Notes: generated by a model from the sequence alone, not told the origin. Shown: positions 53,222-62,909, counted from the first letter of the stretch. The stretch: 64,000 bases of DNA from Agrobacterium vitis (GCF_013426735.1 NZ_AP023275.1:245505-309504); one strand, 5' to 3'. Translations and numbers: made by a program.

Positions 53222-53904
53222 TATCTCTGCAAGAGCTTGGCCTGCAAGGATTTGGAGCGCAAATCGCGGCAGGTGCCGCCACGACGCTTCAAACAGCATT
53301 AACAACCCTCCCTGTGGGGATCTTCGTCGGCCTGTCCGGGGCAGCAGCAAAGTGCAGCCGCTTGCCGCTGCTCCGTCGTCTGGCGCAAGCCTACACGACA
53401 ATCATCAGGGGCATTCCCGAACTCCTGATCATTCTCATTTTGTATTTCGGGGGAACTGTTGCCCTGACGGCGATGTTCGGGCGCTATGTCGAGGTCAGTG
53501 CGTTTGCAGCCGGCGTGTTTGCCCTGACCATCGTGTTCGGTGCCTATGCGACTGAAGTGTTCAGAGCCGCGATCCTCGCTGTGCCACGGGGACAAATCGA
53601 GGCCGCTTGCGCCCTTGGTCTGTCTCGCTTTGCTCTCTGGCATTTGATCGTCCTGCCGCAGATGTGGCGCTACGCTTTGCCGGGTCTTGGCAATCTGTGG
53701 CTCACCTTGCTCAAGGACACGGCACTCATATCTGTGGTCGGGCTGGAGGATCTCATGCGCAAGACTGGTGTCGCGGCTGGAGTGACCCACGATCCTCTCA
53801 GGTTCTATCTGGTTGCCGCCTGCCTCTATCTGCTGTTCACCTCAGTATCTTTGGTGGTTTTGACGCTGCTCGAGCGGCGAGCAAGCCGTGGTCTGGGCCG
53901 ATAG
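53218..53904 (+). CDS. ABC transporter permease (HisQ/OccQ type)
   Basis: A 228-residue membrane protein starting at the ATG that overlaps the ATPase stop. TTLQTALTTLPVG near the N-terminus and the EAA loop EAACALGLSRFALWHLIVLPQ (parts EAACALGLS and IVLPQMWRYALPG) identify it as a polar amino-acid permease. IIRGIPELLIILILYFG is a family hallmark. About five helices. Works as a heterodimer with the next gene. Confidence 0.92.
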   Translation: MISLQELGLQGFGAQIAAGAATTLQTALTTLPVGIFVGLSGAAAKCSRLPLLRRLAQAYTTIIRGIPELLIILILYFGGTVALTAMFGRYVEVSAFAAGVFALTIVFGAYATEVFRAAILAVPRGQIEAACALGLSRFALWHLIVLPQMWRYALPGLGNLWLTLLKDTALISVVGLEDLMRKTGVAAGVTHDPLRFYLVAACLYLLFTSVSLVVLTLLERRASRGLGR

Positions 53905-53913
53905 GAAATCATC

Positions 53914-54672
53914 ATGAACATCACTCTGATCCTTGAGGTTCTGCCGCATCTGCTTGGTGGCGCATTGCTGACAGCAGAATTGACGGTCACGGCCGTTGTG
54001 GCCGGATTTCTGATTGCTGTGCCTTTGTCCTTGCTGCGTGCATCTCCGTCATTGGTCGTCTCCGCGCCCGTTCAGTTCTTCACTTTCCTGTTTCGGGGCA
54101 CGCCACTGCTGGTCCAGCTTTTCCTGATTTACTATGGTGCGAGCCAGATCGGCTGGCTTCGAGCGAGCCCGGCCTGGATTGTCTTGCGCGACCCCTATGG
54201 CTGCGCCCTCATCGCCTTTTCACTCAACCACGCGGCCTACGCGACCGAAATCTTGGCGGGTGGAATTCGTGCTGTTCCGCAAGGAGAAGTGGAAGCGGCA
54301 AAGGCGCTCGGCATGCCGGCCCTGTTGCGCATGAGGCGGATCATTTTTCCCAATGCCTTTCGTCTATCCTTCCCGGCTTATGGAAATGAGGTCGTTCTGA
54401 TGCTGAAGGCAAGTTCTCTCGCGAGCACGATCACGCTCATGGAGTTGACCGGAACGGCCCGAAAGCTCGTCGCCCAAACCTTTTCGCCATACGAAGTCTT
54501 TGTGTCGGCGGCCCTGGTCTATCTTGGACTGACCCTGGTTCTAGTTCACATTTTTGCTCGCTTGGAGCGACATCTGGCCAACCAGGAAAAGCGTAGTTCT
54601 GAGGTGAATGAATACAAAGCACTGACCAAGGTTACACCCCCACTCTCGACGAAAGAAAGGGCGTCACAATGA
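53914..54672 (+). CDS. ABC transporter permease (HisM/OccM type)
   Basis: A 252-residue permease 10 bases after the first. FLFRGTPLLVQLFLIYYG, EAAKALGMPALLRMRRIIFPNAFR (EAA loop) and SLASTITLMELTG are the HisM-group signatures. The C-terminus after the last helix is a hydrophilic tail of about 25 residues. The stop overlaps the racemase-like gene (ATGA), indicating coupling. Confidence 0.92.
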   Translation: MNITLILEVLPHLLGGALLTAELTVTAVVAGFLIAVPLSLLRASPSLVVSAPVQFFTFLFRGTPLLVQLFLIYYGASQIGWLRASPAWIVLRDPYGCALIAFSLNHAAYATEILAGGIRAVPQGEVEAAKALGMPALLRMRRIIFPNAFRLSFPAYGNEVVLMLKASSLASTITLMELTGTARKLVAQTFSPYEVFVSAALVYLGLTLVLVHIFARLERHLANQEKRSSEVNEYKALTKVTPPLSTKERASQ

Positions 54673-55826
54673 ACGGTCGCATGTTCCCTACATCGAATGA
54701 TCCACTTTATGGGGTGAGCGAGGCCGCTTTGCGCGGCAGCTGGTATGATATTGATCTCGGCGCAATCCGGCATAATTATCGTCAGCTGCGCGGACATTTG
54801 TCCGCCCATGTCAAGGTCTTTGCCTGCCTGAAACGCAATGCCTATGGCTGTGGCGCCGGTCCGGTCGCTGCGGCCCTGGCCTGTGAGAACATCGATGGCT
54901 TCGCGGTTGCCTCCATGCTGGATGCTCTTGCCATCCGTCGCGCGGGGGTCTCGAACCCGATCCTTCTATATCCCGGCGTCACACCTGTGGGGGCAGCCAT
55001 GGTGGAAAGCCTTGATCTCATCGTCAGTGTATCGAGCCTCGATGAACTCCAACAATGGTCTGCTGTCGTTAACACCCTGCGGGTGTTCATCAAACTGGAT
55101 CTCGGGTTTTTTCGGGCCGGGGTCACACCTGCGGGTGCCAGGAAGCTGGTCGCCGCGGCAATGGCAGATCCCACTGTGCGAGTTGAGGGCATATACGCTC
55201 ACATGAGTGAGCTCCCGACAGTGCAGTCCACCGGCGCCGACGCGCAATATCAACGCCTGGTTGGCATTATCGCTGATCTTGACAATCAGGGAATCCGTCC
55301 GCCGGTTGTGATGATGTCAAGCACCGACGGTGTCTTGAATCATCCCGAAATGGATTTCGACGCCGTTGATCCAGGAGCGCTGTTCGTAGGGATCGGCGGC
55401 CCTTCATTGCGCGCGCGCGCAGTCGAGTTGCGTCCAGCCCTTAAAACTATTTCCACGAGTCTCGTTTGTGTCAAGCGCCTCGACCCATCTCTTGGGCCAT
55501 TGCCGGGAATCCCAGGATACAAGACTAATATGAGCCTCGGCGTTATCGGTATGGGTTGGGGAGACGGTTTGCCCCGGCATATTCCAGAAGGCGCTGTTGG
55601 TCTGGTTCACGGCAGGCGTGCCCGACTGCTGGCGCCGGCACATCTTGAACATATTCGCATTGATCTGACCGGTATCCCGAACGCCAGAACGGGAGACGAG
55701 GTCATTCTTCTCGGTCGACAGGGACCGGAGATGATCACTCACGACGAAGTCTGCGCCATCTGGGGCACAGATGCTGTCGGCCTCTATGCCGATCTACGGG
55801 ACCACGTCCCCAGACGCTATCTCTGA
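54669..55826 (+). CDS. Alanine-racemase-like PLP protein lacking the second catalytic Tyr
   Basis: A 385-residue fold-type III PLP enzyme. WYDIDLGAIRHNYRQLR is the family start. The PLP lysine lies in FACLKRNAYGCG, where racemases have VVKADAYGHG. In the segment that normally reads GYADG, carrying the second catalytic base (Tyr265 of Geobacillus Alr), this protein has GWGDG, so Tyr is replaced by Trp. YKTNMSLG before it and the C-terminal DEVCAIWG are conserved. Either it racemises a different amino acid by another base or does another PLP reaction. Its place inside an uptake operon suggests it processes an imported D- or L-amino-acid derivative. Confidence 0.8.
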   Translation: MNGRMFPTSNDPLYGVSEAALRGSWYDIDLGAIRHNYRQLRGHLSAHVKVFACLKRNAYGCGAGPVAAALACENIDGFAVASMLDALAIRRAGVSNPILLYPGVTPVGAAMVESLDLIVSVSSLDELQQWSAVVNTLRVFIKLDLGFFRAGVTPAGARKLVAAAMADPTVRVEGIYAHMSELPTVQSTGADAQYQRLVGIIADLDNQGIRPPVVMMSSTDGVLNHPEMDFDAVDPGALFVGIGGPSLRARAVELRPALKTISTSLVCVKRLDPSLGPLPGIPGYKTNMSLGVIGMGWGDGLPRHIPEGAVGLVHGRRARLLAPAHLEHIRIDLTGIPNARTGDEVILLGRQGPEMITHDEVCAIWGTDAVGLYADLRDHVPRRYL

Positions 55827-55849
55827 ACCAACAAAAAAGGGAACAAAAA

Positions 55850-56689
55850 ATGAATATATGCAGATTGCCACTCATATTGCTTTCTATCCTTACAATCGCC
55901 GGACCGGCTATGGCTGATGAACAGCGACTGATCAAGATTGCCACCGAAGGCGCGTTTCCACCCTGGAACTCAGTTGATCCATCCGGAAATGCCATAGGAT
56001 TTGATGTCGATGCCGGCAAGGCGATCTGCGAGCGCGCCAAACTTAGATGCGAATTTGTCACCCAAGCATGGGATGGCATCATTCCCGCGCTGACGGTTGG
56101 CAAAGTCGATGCAATCATGGCCGGCATGTCGATCACCGATAAGCGAAAAGCCGTCATCGGATTTTCGGAGCCTTATGCCCTTACCTCCAACTATTTTGTC
56201 GTCGCAAAGGCGCTTAAGCTTCCAGAGATGGACGGCACAGCACGTCTTTCACTCTCATCGATGGGAGTGAAAGATAGCCAGTCTTTGAAGGTCATGAAGG
56301 CCAATCTTCAAGGGAAAATCATAGGGGTCCAGGGCTCTACAAATGCCGAATCCTTTGTCCGCGACTATCTGGGGGAGGCCGTCAATGTCCGCATCTATGA
56401 CAAGCAGGATAGTCTCAATCTTGACCTGATTGCCGGGCGGATTGATGCGGGCTTGGCGGATTACTCGGTCTGGAAGAGTTTTCTGGGAACGAAAGAGGGC
56501 GATGCCATGACCCTTTATGGCCCACAAATTTCTGGTGGTGTGTTTGGGCCCGGTGTCGGGATCGGATTGCGGAAGCAGGACAAGGAATTGATTGAGCGAT
56601 TCAATGCCGCGATCAAATCTCTAAAGGTTGACGGCACACTGAAAGCGCTCAGCTTGAAGTGGTTTGGGGCGGATCTGGTGTCAGAGTGA
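55850..56689 (+). CDS. Periplasmic opine/amino-acid binding protein (OccT/NocT-like)
   Basis: A 279-residue solute-binding protein with a clear signal peptide (LPLILLSILTIAGPAMA, cleavage about residue 22) and AGGGAA before the ATG. IATEGAFPPWNSVDPSGNAIGFDVD, AQAWDGIIPAL-type and KVDAIMAGMSITDKRKAVIGFSEPYA segments, IGVQGSTNAESF and LNLDLIAGRIDAGLAD resemble the octopine- and nopaline-binding proteins OccT and NocT closely (by memory), more so than general histidine or glutamine binders. It delivers substrate to the permease pair. Last gene of the operon, 23 bases after the racemase-like gene. Ligand predicted to be an arginine/ornithine-type or opine compound. Confidence 0.88.
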   Translation: MNICRLPLILLSILTIAGPAMADEQRLIKIATEGAFPPWNSVDPSGNAIGFDVDAGKAICERAKLRCEFVTQAWDGIIPALTVGKVDAIMAGMSITDKRKAVIGFSEPYALTSNYFVVAKALKLPEMDGTARLSLSSMGVKDSQSLKVMKANLQGKIIGVQGSTNAESFVRDYLGEAVNVRIYDKQDSLNLDLIAGRIDAGLADYSVWKSFLGTKEGDAMTLYGPQISGGVFGPGVGIGLRKQDKELIERFNAAIKSLKVDGTLKALSLKWFGADLVSE

Positions 56690-56887
56690 TATTTCCCGGA
56701 TGCAGGCGTAGGTTGTTTGAGTTCGACGATGGCTACGGAGATTCCCATTGCACATACCCCCATAATAACTGCCAAAATAAATTCCATAATATATCTTATC
56801 CAATTTTTATCTGTAGAGGGGTGGGTTCAAGGATGAAGTGCGACTTGCAATAGATAACAAAGGTTTATCGTTTGCAAGGAAAGCGCA
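56690..56887 (+). other. Intergenic tail of the ABC operon
   Basis: About 200 bases, becoming A+T-rich around 56765-56810. I see no strong terminator or gene. Confidence 0.3.
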
Positions 56888-57052
56888 ATGAAACGCACCT
56901 ACTCCCATATCGACTTGGACGAACGTCGCAAGATCGCTCGCGGGCGTATGGTTGGGCAGATGACGATGGTGACAGAGGCCCATTTGCTCGGCGTGAGCCC
57001 GACCGTTTTGCAACCGCCTGGAACGAGCCTGAAATGCTGCGTTCATCCATGA
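56888..57052 (+). pseudogene. IS30-family transposase N-terminal fragment
   Basis: KRTYSHIDLDERRKIARGRM is the usual N-terminus of IS30-family transposases (compare YxHIDLDERRKIARWRMAG). The frame then diverges (VTEAHLLGVSPTVLQ) and stops after 54 residues, so it is a decayed remnant. No terminal repeats were found. Confidence 0.7.
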
Positions 57053-57324
57053 TGACGGCACTGTGAGCAACTTCGCGCAAAGCGAATGGAAGAGCTCCGT
57101 CGCATAGTTTTTTCTGATCTCAGATGAAACAATCTGGAGTCATTGCTCTGTACAGTCAATCCTAGTGGTTGTTTTTATCCCGAAAGCAGTTGCATCGGCA
57201 ATTCGGTACTTACTATTTCGTGCTAAATAACGCAGGTCTAAGAATATGTCATTAATCTTTCATTTGTAACGGAACCGACATTGTGGTGTTGCGTTTCTGC
57301 GCAACGCCGATGGAGAAGTTCTTA

Positions 57325-57585
57325 ATGGTGACGGGATCATTTCTCGCAGTATTACAGTCTCGAACCTCTCACTCCATGGTGCTTGTTGCCCTCATTCTTG
57401 GTATTTCCATCTGTCGCGCCCAGGCCGCGGATGATGCGACCATTCCTGTCACGGCGGTAACGGCAAGGATGGAGACCATGCACCGTGTCATCAATGGCAT
57501 TGGCACCGTCGAGCCTCTCCAATCCGTCATCGTCAGGCCACGTATCGAAGGTCAAGTGGTTGAGATCCCCTTCACAGAAGGGCAC
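57325..57585 (+). pseudogene. RND efflux adaptor (AcrA/HlyD-like) N-terminal fragment
   Basis: A signal-peptide-like start (MVLVALILGISICRAQA) then IPVTAVTARMETMHRVINGIGTVEPLQSVIV (parts IPVTAVTARME and GIGTVEPLQSVIVRPRI) and EGQVVEIPFTEG match the first 100 residues of periplasmic adaptors of RND efflux pumps. Similarity ends at about 57585 and the rest of the gene is missing. No inner-membrane pump gene follows. Confidence 0.7.
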
Positions 57586-58467
57586 CCGGGCTCGAGTTTC
57601 AAAGATCTGCTGATCCGGAACACATCGCCGCACACCACACTGGTGGTCCGTCCACACCGGTCTGGGAGTAGCTCGCCGTTAATGCAGGCGTACGGTGGCA
57701 ATGAGTTGCACGCAGCAAGCAACCGCAAATTCGAGGGTGTTATGGAGGCCATCTCCTTTTGCATAGGTGCGTTGCACAATTCTTGTTTGCGCACCGCACA
57801 ATATCTAGGCAGTATGCCTATAGCTGATGCACGCGATGGCTTCCTCCCAGTTCCATCGTATCAGCTGTTCCCCTCTGGAGGTTTTTGACCTTCACAATTA
57901 AAGGGCCTAGGTATTCCGATGGCCCTATTTTTTGTCTCTGTGGACGCTTTGACTCCGACCGTGAGAAAGTGGGGAATCGAGAGTATTCGCCGCCGCGTTC
58001 GGCCGAGATCTTCACAACACGCTCCGACTCTACTGATACCTGGCGCGGCTTCGTCATCGACAAGACTTATTGCAAGCCACGCCACGGCGTCATCGATGTG
58101 GTTTTCCGTCAACGCGCCTACGAGTGGCACCGCGACTACTTTGTTGCGACGCAGCCACCAGCGAAACTTCGGCGGCACTAGCGCTTTTTTTCGAGTAGCA
58201 ACCGCATTTACAGCCTCGATGATCGCGCGGTCGCTCTCAGCAGTCACCGGGTTTTGAGCCGCGCGAGAGGGGTCCGACACGGTACGTCCCGTTGTCGTGC
58301 CCCATCGTCGGGCAAGCTTGCCACGCGCCAGAGAACGGTAGATCATCGTCGCCATGCCCTCATCCATTTAAAGTCGCGCTCCTCCTCGCGCGCCACACGG
58401 TTGTACAGATCGATATAGTCAGTTCACAGTCGGCGGAGGCTATGATCGATCTCCGTCATGATGGCCT
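57586..58467. other. Decayed intergenic DNA
   Basis: About 880 bases with no gene I can support. Several overlapping open frames in both directions have no ribosome site or family signature. Together with the two fragments to the left it looks like a graveyard between the opine-type locus and the hydantoinase operon. Confidence 0.4.
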
Positions 58468-59538
58468 TTATATTCGTTCATGCGAAAATGGCTTTTCTGT
58501 CGATTCGCGTCTCACGAGTTCCGGCTGGAACACTGTTTCGGTCGAGGACCGGGTCGGAGAACGCAGCCGCGCGATCAGCAATTCCACGGCCGCCTCTGCC
58601 ATTTGCGTCACAGGTTGGCGAATAGTGGAAAGGCCAGGTGTGGTCAGCTGCGACAGCACGATGTCGTCAATCCCCACGAGCGACATCTCGCCGGGAACAG
58701 CGACGCCGTGCTGCCTGAGAGCAGACAATATGCCGACCGCTATCATGTCGTTAAGGGCGATGATGGCCGTTGGACGCGGATTAGATGACAGCAATTGTGC
58801 CACGCTGCCGCGCCCAATCTCAAAGAGCTCAACGTCGGAATAGCTCGCAATGCCATCGACAAAGGACTGGACGACGACAGGGCAAGCGGAAAGGCCGTGT
58901 CCAGCGACGGCGGCCTCGAACCCTGCAGCCCGCGATGCGCGAGCGAACGTGAACGACGAGTCTGACACGTAGGCGATATGCCTGTGTCCCAAACTCACGA
59001 GATGGTCGACCGCTATGCTCGTTGCAGCCTGATTGTCTAGATTCACGAGGTCAACATTTGCCGAGCCGAGATCCCCGCGCCGGGCGTCTATTGCCACCAC
59101 CGCCAGATCCGCGGGGGCCGACTTTCGGCGGCCGACGATCGGCGAGACGGTGATGACGCCGCGAATGCCAAAGCTGAGCATCTCCTCCTCGAATTCGTAC
59201 TCACGCTCAGCGTCGCGCATCGTATTGCACAGCAGGACACGATAGTTGTGCCGGCCCGCAGCCTGTTCGACCGCCAGTGCCAGTTCACCGAAGAACGGGT
59301 TGATGACGGTGGGAACCAGCAATCCCACCATCGGTACCTTGCCCGTCTTCAGTTGGCGTGCAGCGTTGTTGGGCCGATAGCCGAGGCTCTCGATCGCCTG
59401 GTTGATGCGCTCCCGCGTCTCAAGCCCCATATTTGCAAAGCGCTCGTTCAGGTAGTTCGAAACGCTGGAGCGAGAAACGCCGGCGGCTTCCGCGACCTCT
59501 TTGATGGTGATTTTCGTGGAGCCTTCGCCTGTGGTCAT
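58468..59538 (-). CDS. LacI-family repressor
   Basis: A 356-residue regulator. The N-terminal LacI HTH is complete (TIKEVAEAAGVSRSSVSNYL, residues about 10-30, then GYRPNNAARQL). The periplasmic-binding-protein-like core follows (VGLLVPTVINPFFGEL; HLVSLGHRHIAYV; LSLVGIDDI-like EMSLVGIDDIVLSQLT). Adjacent to and on the same strand as the aminotransferase and hydantoinase genes; probably their substrate-responsive repressor. Confidence 0.93.
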   Translation of the reverse strand: MTTGEGSTKITIKEVAEAAGVSRSSVSNYLNERFANMGLETRERINQAIESLGYRPNNAARQLKTGKVPMVGLLVPTVINPFFGELALAVEQAAGRHNYRVLLCNTMRDAEREYEFEEEMLSFGIRGVITVSPIVGRRKSAPADLAVVAIDARRGDLGSANVDLVNLDNQAATSIAVDHLVSLGHRHIAYVSDSSFTFARASRAAGFEAAVAGHGLSACPVVVQSFVDGIASYSDVELFEIGRGSVAQLLSSNPRPTAIIALNDMIAVGILSALRQHGVAVPGEMSLVGIDDIVLSQLTTPGLSTIRQPVTQMAEAAVELLIARLRSPTRSSTETVFQPELVRRESTEKPFSHERI

Positions 59539-59579
59539 CGCCTGTGCCGTCTCGACTGGATTCTCATCATTTCAAGGTT

Positions 59580-60971
59580 CTATCCGGCTGCCGGCAATTT
59601 GGAAATGACCTCCTGCTCGAGCTCCTTCATGCTTGCCAGCAGCGCATCCACGATGAAGTCGATCTGGGCATCATCGATAATGAATGGTGGGCAGAAGGTA
59701 ATTGAGTTGCCCTGCGGCCGGAGCATGAGCCCCTTCTGCATGGCGATACGCTGGAGATGCTGCGGAATGCAGAAAACAGCGGCAAAGGGCTCTTTCGTTT
59801 CCTGATTCGCGACGAGCTCCGCTGCGAGCAGAAGGCCCTCCCCGCGAAACTGACCGACGTACGGGCACGCCGCAAGGACTGGCTCGATTTTCGCCCGCAG
59901 CATTTGCCCTCGCTGTTGCACCCATCGGGGCAGCTCCATGGACTGATACTGCCTAATGGCTTCCGTCACGATGGCGGCACCCACAGGATGTCCGGAATTT
60001 GTGAAGCCATGCCCGAACAGGCTTCCATCCCTGTTGATCGACTTGATCGCCTCGTAAATTTTGCCGGAAACCGCAACTGCAGAAATGGGGAAGAAAGATG
60101 ACGACAAGCCCTTCGCCATCGCCATCATGTCCGGCATCATGCCGACCGTCTGGCAGCCGAACCAGTTGCCTGTGCGGCCGAAACCGCAAACGATCTCGTC
60201 ATCCAGGCAGAGGATGCCATATTTATCGAGAACCGCCTGGATACGTTCGAAATAGCCTGATGGCGGCACGATGACACCGGCGCCAGCATTGATCGGCTCT
60301 GCGATAAATGCAGCGATCCTATCAGCTCCCTCGGCCAAAATGAGCGCTTCCAGTTCATTTGCGAGGCGCTCGACAAAGGCTCCCGTGGTCTCGTCCTTAC
60401 GCTGCTCGCGATAGGGGTCTGGGCAAAGCGTGTGGACAACGCCTTCCAGAGGCAATCCGAATTCCCGGTGCATATGGGGAAGGCCGGTCAACGACGCTGC
60501 AAAGATGGTGGAGCCGTGGAATGCGCGCTGTCTTGCGATGATCTTTCGCCTTTGCGGCGCGCCATTGGCGGCGTGATAAAGCCAGGCGATCTTGACCATG
60601 GTCTCGATCGCTTCCGAACCGGAGGTCGCGAAAAAGACCCGCGCATCGTCCAGCGGGACCAGCTGCGCGATCGCCTCGGCGGCATCGATGACGGCCGGAG
60701 AAGCCCGGCCGCCGAAAGTGTGATAGAAGCCCATGGTCGCGTAAGCGTCCGAGGCTGCTTTCGCCAAGCCATCATTGGTGAACCCGAGTGAGGCGCACCA
60801 GAGTCCAGCCATAACGTCCAGATAACGGGTTCCCGCATCGTCGAAGATATAGGGGCCGTCTGCCTTCGCGATGACGAGGGGGCCCTCGCCTTCATGCCGC
60901 TCGGGATTCGTCTGAGCATGCAGGTGAAAACGAACGTCACGGGCGGCGCTAGAATTCGGTATCATGGACAT
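59580..60971 (-). CDS. Class III (PLP) aminotransferase
   Basis: A 463-residue omega/aspartate-aminotransferase-family enzyme; GGAG before ATG 60971. GLWCASLGF, TSGSEAIETMVKIAW, AFHGSTIFAASLTG, EPINAGAGVIVPP, LDDEIVCGFGRTG and the Schiff-base lysine in MAMAKGLSSSF (about 287). It swaps an amino group between an omega-amino acid or amine and a keto acid. In this operon with hydantoinase A/B it could handle the amino acid released from a cyclic amide. Confidence 0.92.
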   Translation of the reverse strand: MSMIPNSSAARDVRFHLHAQTNPERHEGEGPLVIAKADGPYIFDDAGTRYLDVMAGLWCASLGFTNDGLAKAASDAYATMGFYHTFGGRASPAVIDAAEAIAQLVPLDDARVFFATSGSEAIETMVKIAWLYHAANGAPQRRKIIARQRAFHGSTIFAASLTGLPHMHREFGLPLEGVVHTLCPDPYREQRKDETTGAFVERLANELEALILAEGADRIAAFIAEPINAGAGVIVPPSGYFERIQAVLDKYGILCLDDEIVCGFGRTGNWFGCQTVGMMPDMMAMAKGLSSSFFPISAVAVSGKIYEAIKSINRDGSLFGHGFTNSGHPVGAAIVTEAIRQYQSMELPRWVQQRGQMLRAKIEPVLAACPYVGQFRGEGLLLAAELVANQETKEPFAAVFCIPQHLQRIAMQKGLMLRPQGNSITFCPPFIIDDAQIDFIVDALLASMKELEQEVISKLPAAG

Positions 60972-60986
60972 GGGACGTTTCTCCTG

Positions 60987-62909
60987 TCAGGCCTTGGTCC
61001 AGCCGTAGATTTGCTCTGCCGCTTCGATGGAAACGAAGCCTTCGGCGACATCGCGTTCGATAGCATCCTTCGCACGCGCAGTCGGCGCGCCGAAGCCACC
61101 GCCTCCCGGCGTGCGCAACCGAATGCGATCGCCTGGCTCGAAGCGGATATTGGCGTACTTGCTGGTCGAACGCTTGCCGTAGGCTTCCTTCACGTTCTGC
61201 CACTCGGTCGAGCTTGCCTTCAGCACGTGGGTCGCGCCATTGTCGCCTTCCTTGCCGTCGAACAATGCCCAGGGCCTGATCGTATGGCGATCCGTGCACT
61301 GGCTGCCGGTAATGGCCACATCGGTCATCAGCAGAGTCCGCTCATAGCCGAGACCGCCGCGATATTCGCCAGCGCCAGCCGAATCCGTGATCAGCTCGCA
61401 ATTCTCGACGCGGATGGGGAAGCGGGTTTCGAAGACTTCCGTTGGATTGAAGCGGCAATTGCCGTTGATGGCGATGTTGCAATTGTTGCCGTCGAAGCCG
61501 CTACGACCGCCCCAGCCACCGGCCATGATGTCATAGCAGGCGAAGTATTCGTCATAATCAGGATGATGGCCGCCGAAGACGAAGTTGGTGCCGGTGGCGG
61601 CTTCAGCAGCCATGACACGCTCGGGCGCGCAGGTCGCCATTGCGCCGATGACGATCCCGGCCAGACGTGGATGGGTTTCGGTGTTGCCGGCAACTTCCGG
61701 CGCCGGGAAATCGACGTTGGCGACAGTTCCGGGCGGCGAGACGACCTTGATGGGGCGGAAGCAGCCGGAGTTCTTCGGAATGCTGGGATCCGTCATGTGC
61801 AGGACGGCATTGTAGGTAGCACTTGTCGTCACGCCATAAGTGGCGTTGATCGGACCACGTGCCTGCTTTGCCGTGCGGCGGAAATCGGCGATGAACTCGT
61901 CGCCCTGCACAAAGACGTCGACGGCGACCTTATAAGACTGCGCCGTTATGCCGTCGTCCTCGACGGTGTCCTCGAAGCTGTACATGCCGTCATCGAAGGA
62001 CGCGATTTCGGCGCGCATACGGCGTTCTGAGTAATCCATTAGATCCAAGCATGTCTGCTTGAACACGTCCTTGCCATACTTGCGGATAACGGCCGTCAGA
62101 CGGTCGACACCCAAATCGACGCTGGCGATCATCGCCCGAAGGTCACCATAGTTCTGGCGCGGCGTGCGAACGTTGGCGAGAAGCAATTTCCAGACCTCGT
62201 CGACATCTTTGCCGGCCTTCTTGATCTTGATCGGCGGCACGCGAAGGCCTTCCTGGAAGACTTCCGTCGCCTCGCCCGCGAATGCGCCCGGCACCATGCC
62301 GCCGATCTCGGCGACGTGGCCTATGCAGACGGCAAAACCCACGAGTTCGCCGTCGATGAAGACGGGTTTGAAGAAGGTATGTTCGGGAAGATGGAGGCCG
62401 CCCCGATAGGGGTCGTTATGCAGGATGACGTCGCCTTCTTCCAGAGTATCGAAATCGATCTCCTGCGCGCAGCTCTTCATCAGGATGGGCATGCCACCGA
62501 TCATGGCCGGGTTGAATTCGGCCACCGCAATCATCTCGCCGTCCTTGTCGGCGAAAGCGCAGGTGAAATCGAGACCTTCATTGAAGATCGTCGAATAGGA
62601 CGTCTTCATGAGCAATATGCCCATCTCGCGGCAGACCGAAACCATGGTCGATTCAAGGATGTTCATGGTGACGGGATCGAGCGGTGCAAGCCGCGTGCTC
62701 GTAGATGCCACTGGCGCCGATGGCTCGAAGGGCAGCAATGCACGAGCCGAACGGTCCGCGCGCATGCCATCCCAGCTTTCGCACCACTCGCTGCAGTAAA
62801 GCGTGTGCCCGCCGTGCAAGCGTTCGTCGGACACGCCGTAGAGCAGCTGACCGCAATTGGCGCACTTCAGATATTTTTCGATGTAGTAGCCGTTTTCAGA
62901 AAAACGCAT
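60987..62909 (-). CDS. hyuB: Hydantoinase B / 5-oxoprolinase subunit with N-terminal Zn ribbon
   Basis: A 640-residue protein; GGAG before the ATG. The HyuB core starts near residue 75 (LDPVTMNILESTMVSVCREMG) and contains FNEGLDFTCAF, HNDPYRGGLHLPEHT, the central GHVAEIGGM and the C-terminal GGGGFGAPTARA. A preceding segment holds C16-x2-C19 and C39-x3-C43, a zinc-ribbon-like element (LKCANCGQLLY; YCSEWCESW). HyuB with HyuA cleaves cyclic amides such as hydantoins or 5-oxoproline with ATP, or belongs to the related acetone carboxylase family. The ribbon is not typical of HyuB. Confidence 0.9.
   Translation of the reverse strand: MRFSENGYYIEKYLKCANCGQLLYGVSDERLHGGHTLYCSEWCESWDGMRADRSARALLPFEPSAPVASTSTRLAPLDPVTMNILESTMVSVCREMGILLMKTSYSTIFNEGLDFTCAFADKDGEMIAVAEFNPAMIGGMPILMKSCAQEIDFDTLEEGDVILHNDPYRGGLHLPEHTFFKPVFIDGELVGFAVCIGHVAEIGGMVPGAFAGEATEVFQEGLRVPPIKIKKAGKDVDEVWKLLLANVRTPRQNYGDLRAMIASVDLGVDRLTAVIRKYGKDVFKQTCLDLMDYSERRMRAEIASFDDGMYSFEDTVEDDGITAQSYKVAVDVFVQGDEFIADFRRTAKQARGPINATYGVTTSATYNAVLHMTDPSIPKNSGCFRPIKVVSPPGTVANVDFPAPEVAGNTETHPRLAGIVIGAMATCAPERVMAAEAATGTNFVFGGHHPDYDEYFACYDIMAGGWGGRSGFDGNNCNIAINGNCRFNPTEVFETRFPIRVENCELITDSAGAGEYRGGLGYERTLLMTDVAITGSQCTDRHTIRPWALFDGKEGDNGATHVLKASSTEWQNVKEAYGKRSTSKYANIRFEPGDRIRLRTPGGGGFGAPTARAKDAIERDVAEGFVSIEAAEQIYGWTKA

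Noticed and set aside
57861..58367. A 168-residue minus-strand frame in the decayed region.
   Set aside because: No recognisable domain, no ribosome site, and competing frames on the other strand of similar length.
60894..62030. A 378-residue + strand frame opposite the hydantoinase B gene.
   Set aside because: Antisense shadow of HyuB, whose conserved motifs run through the same bases.
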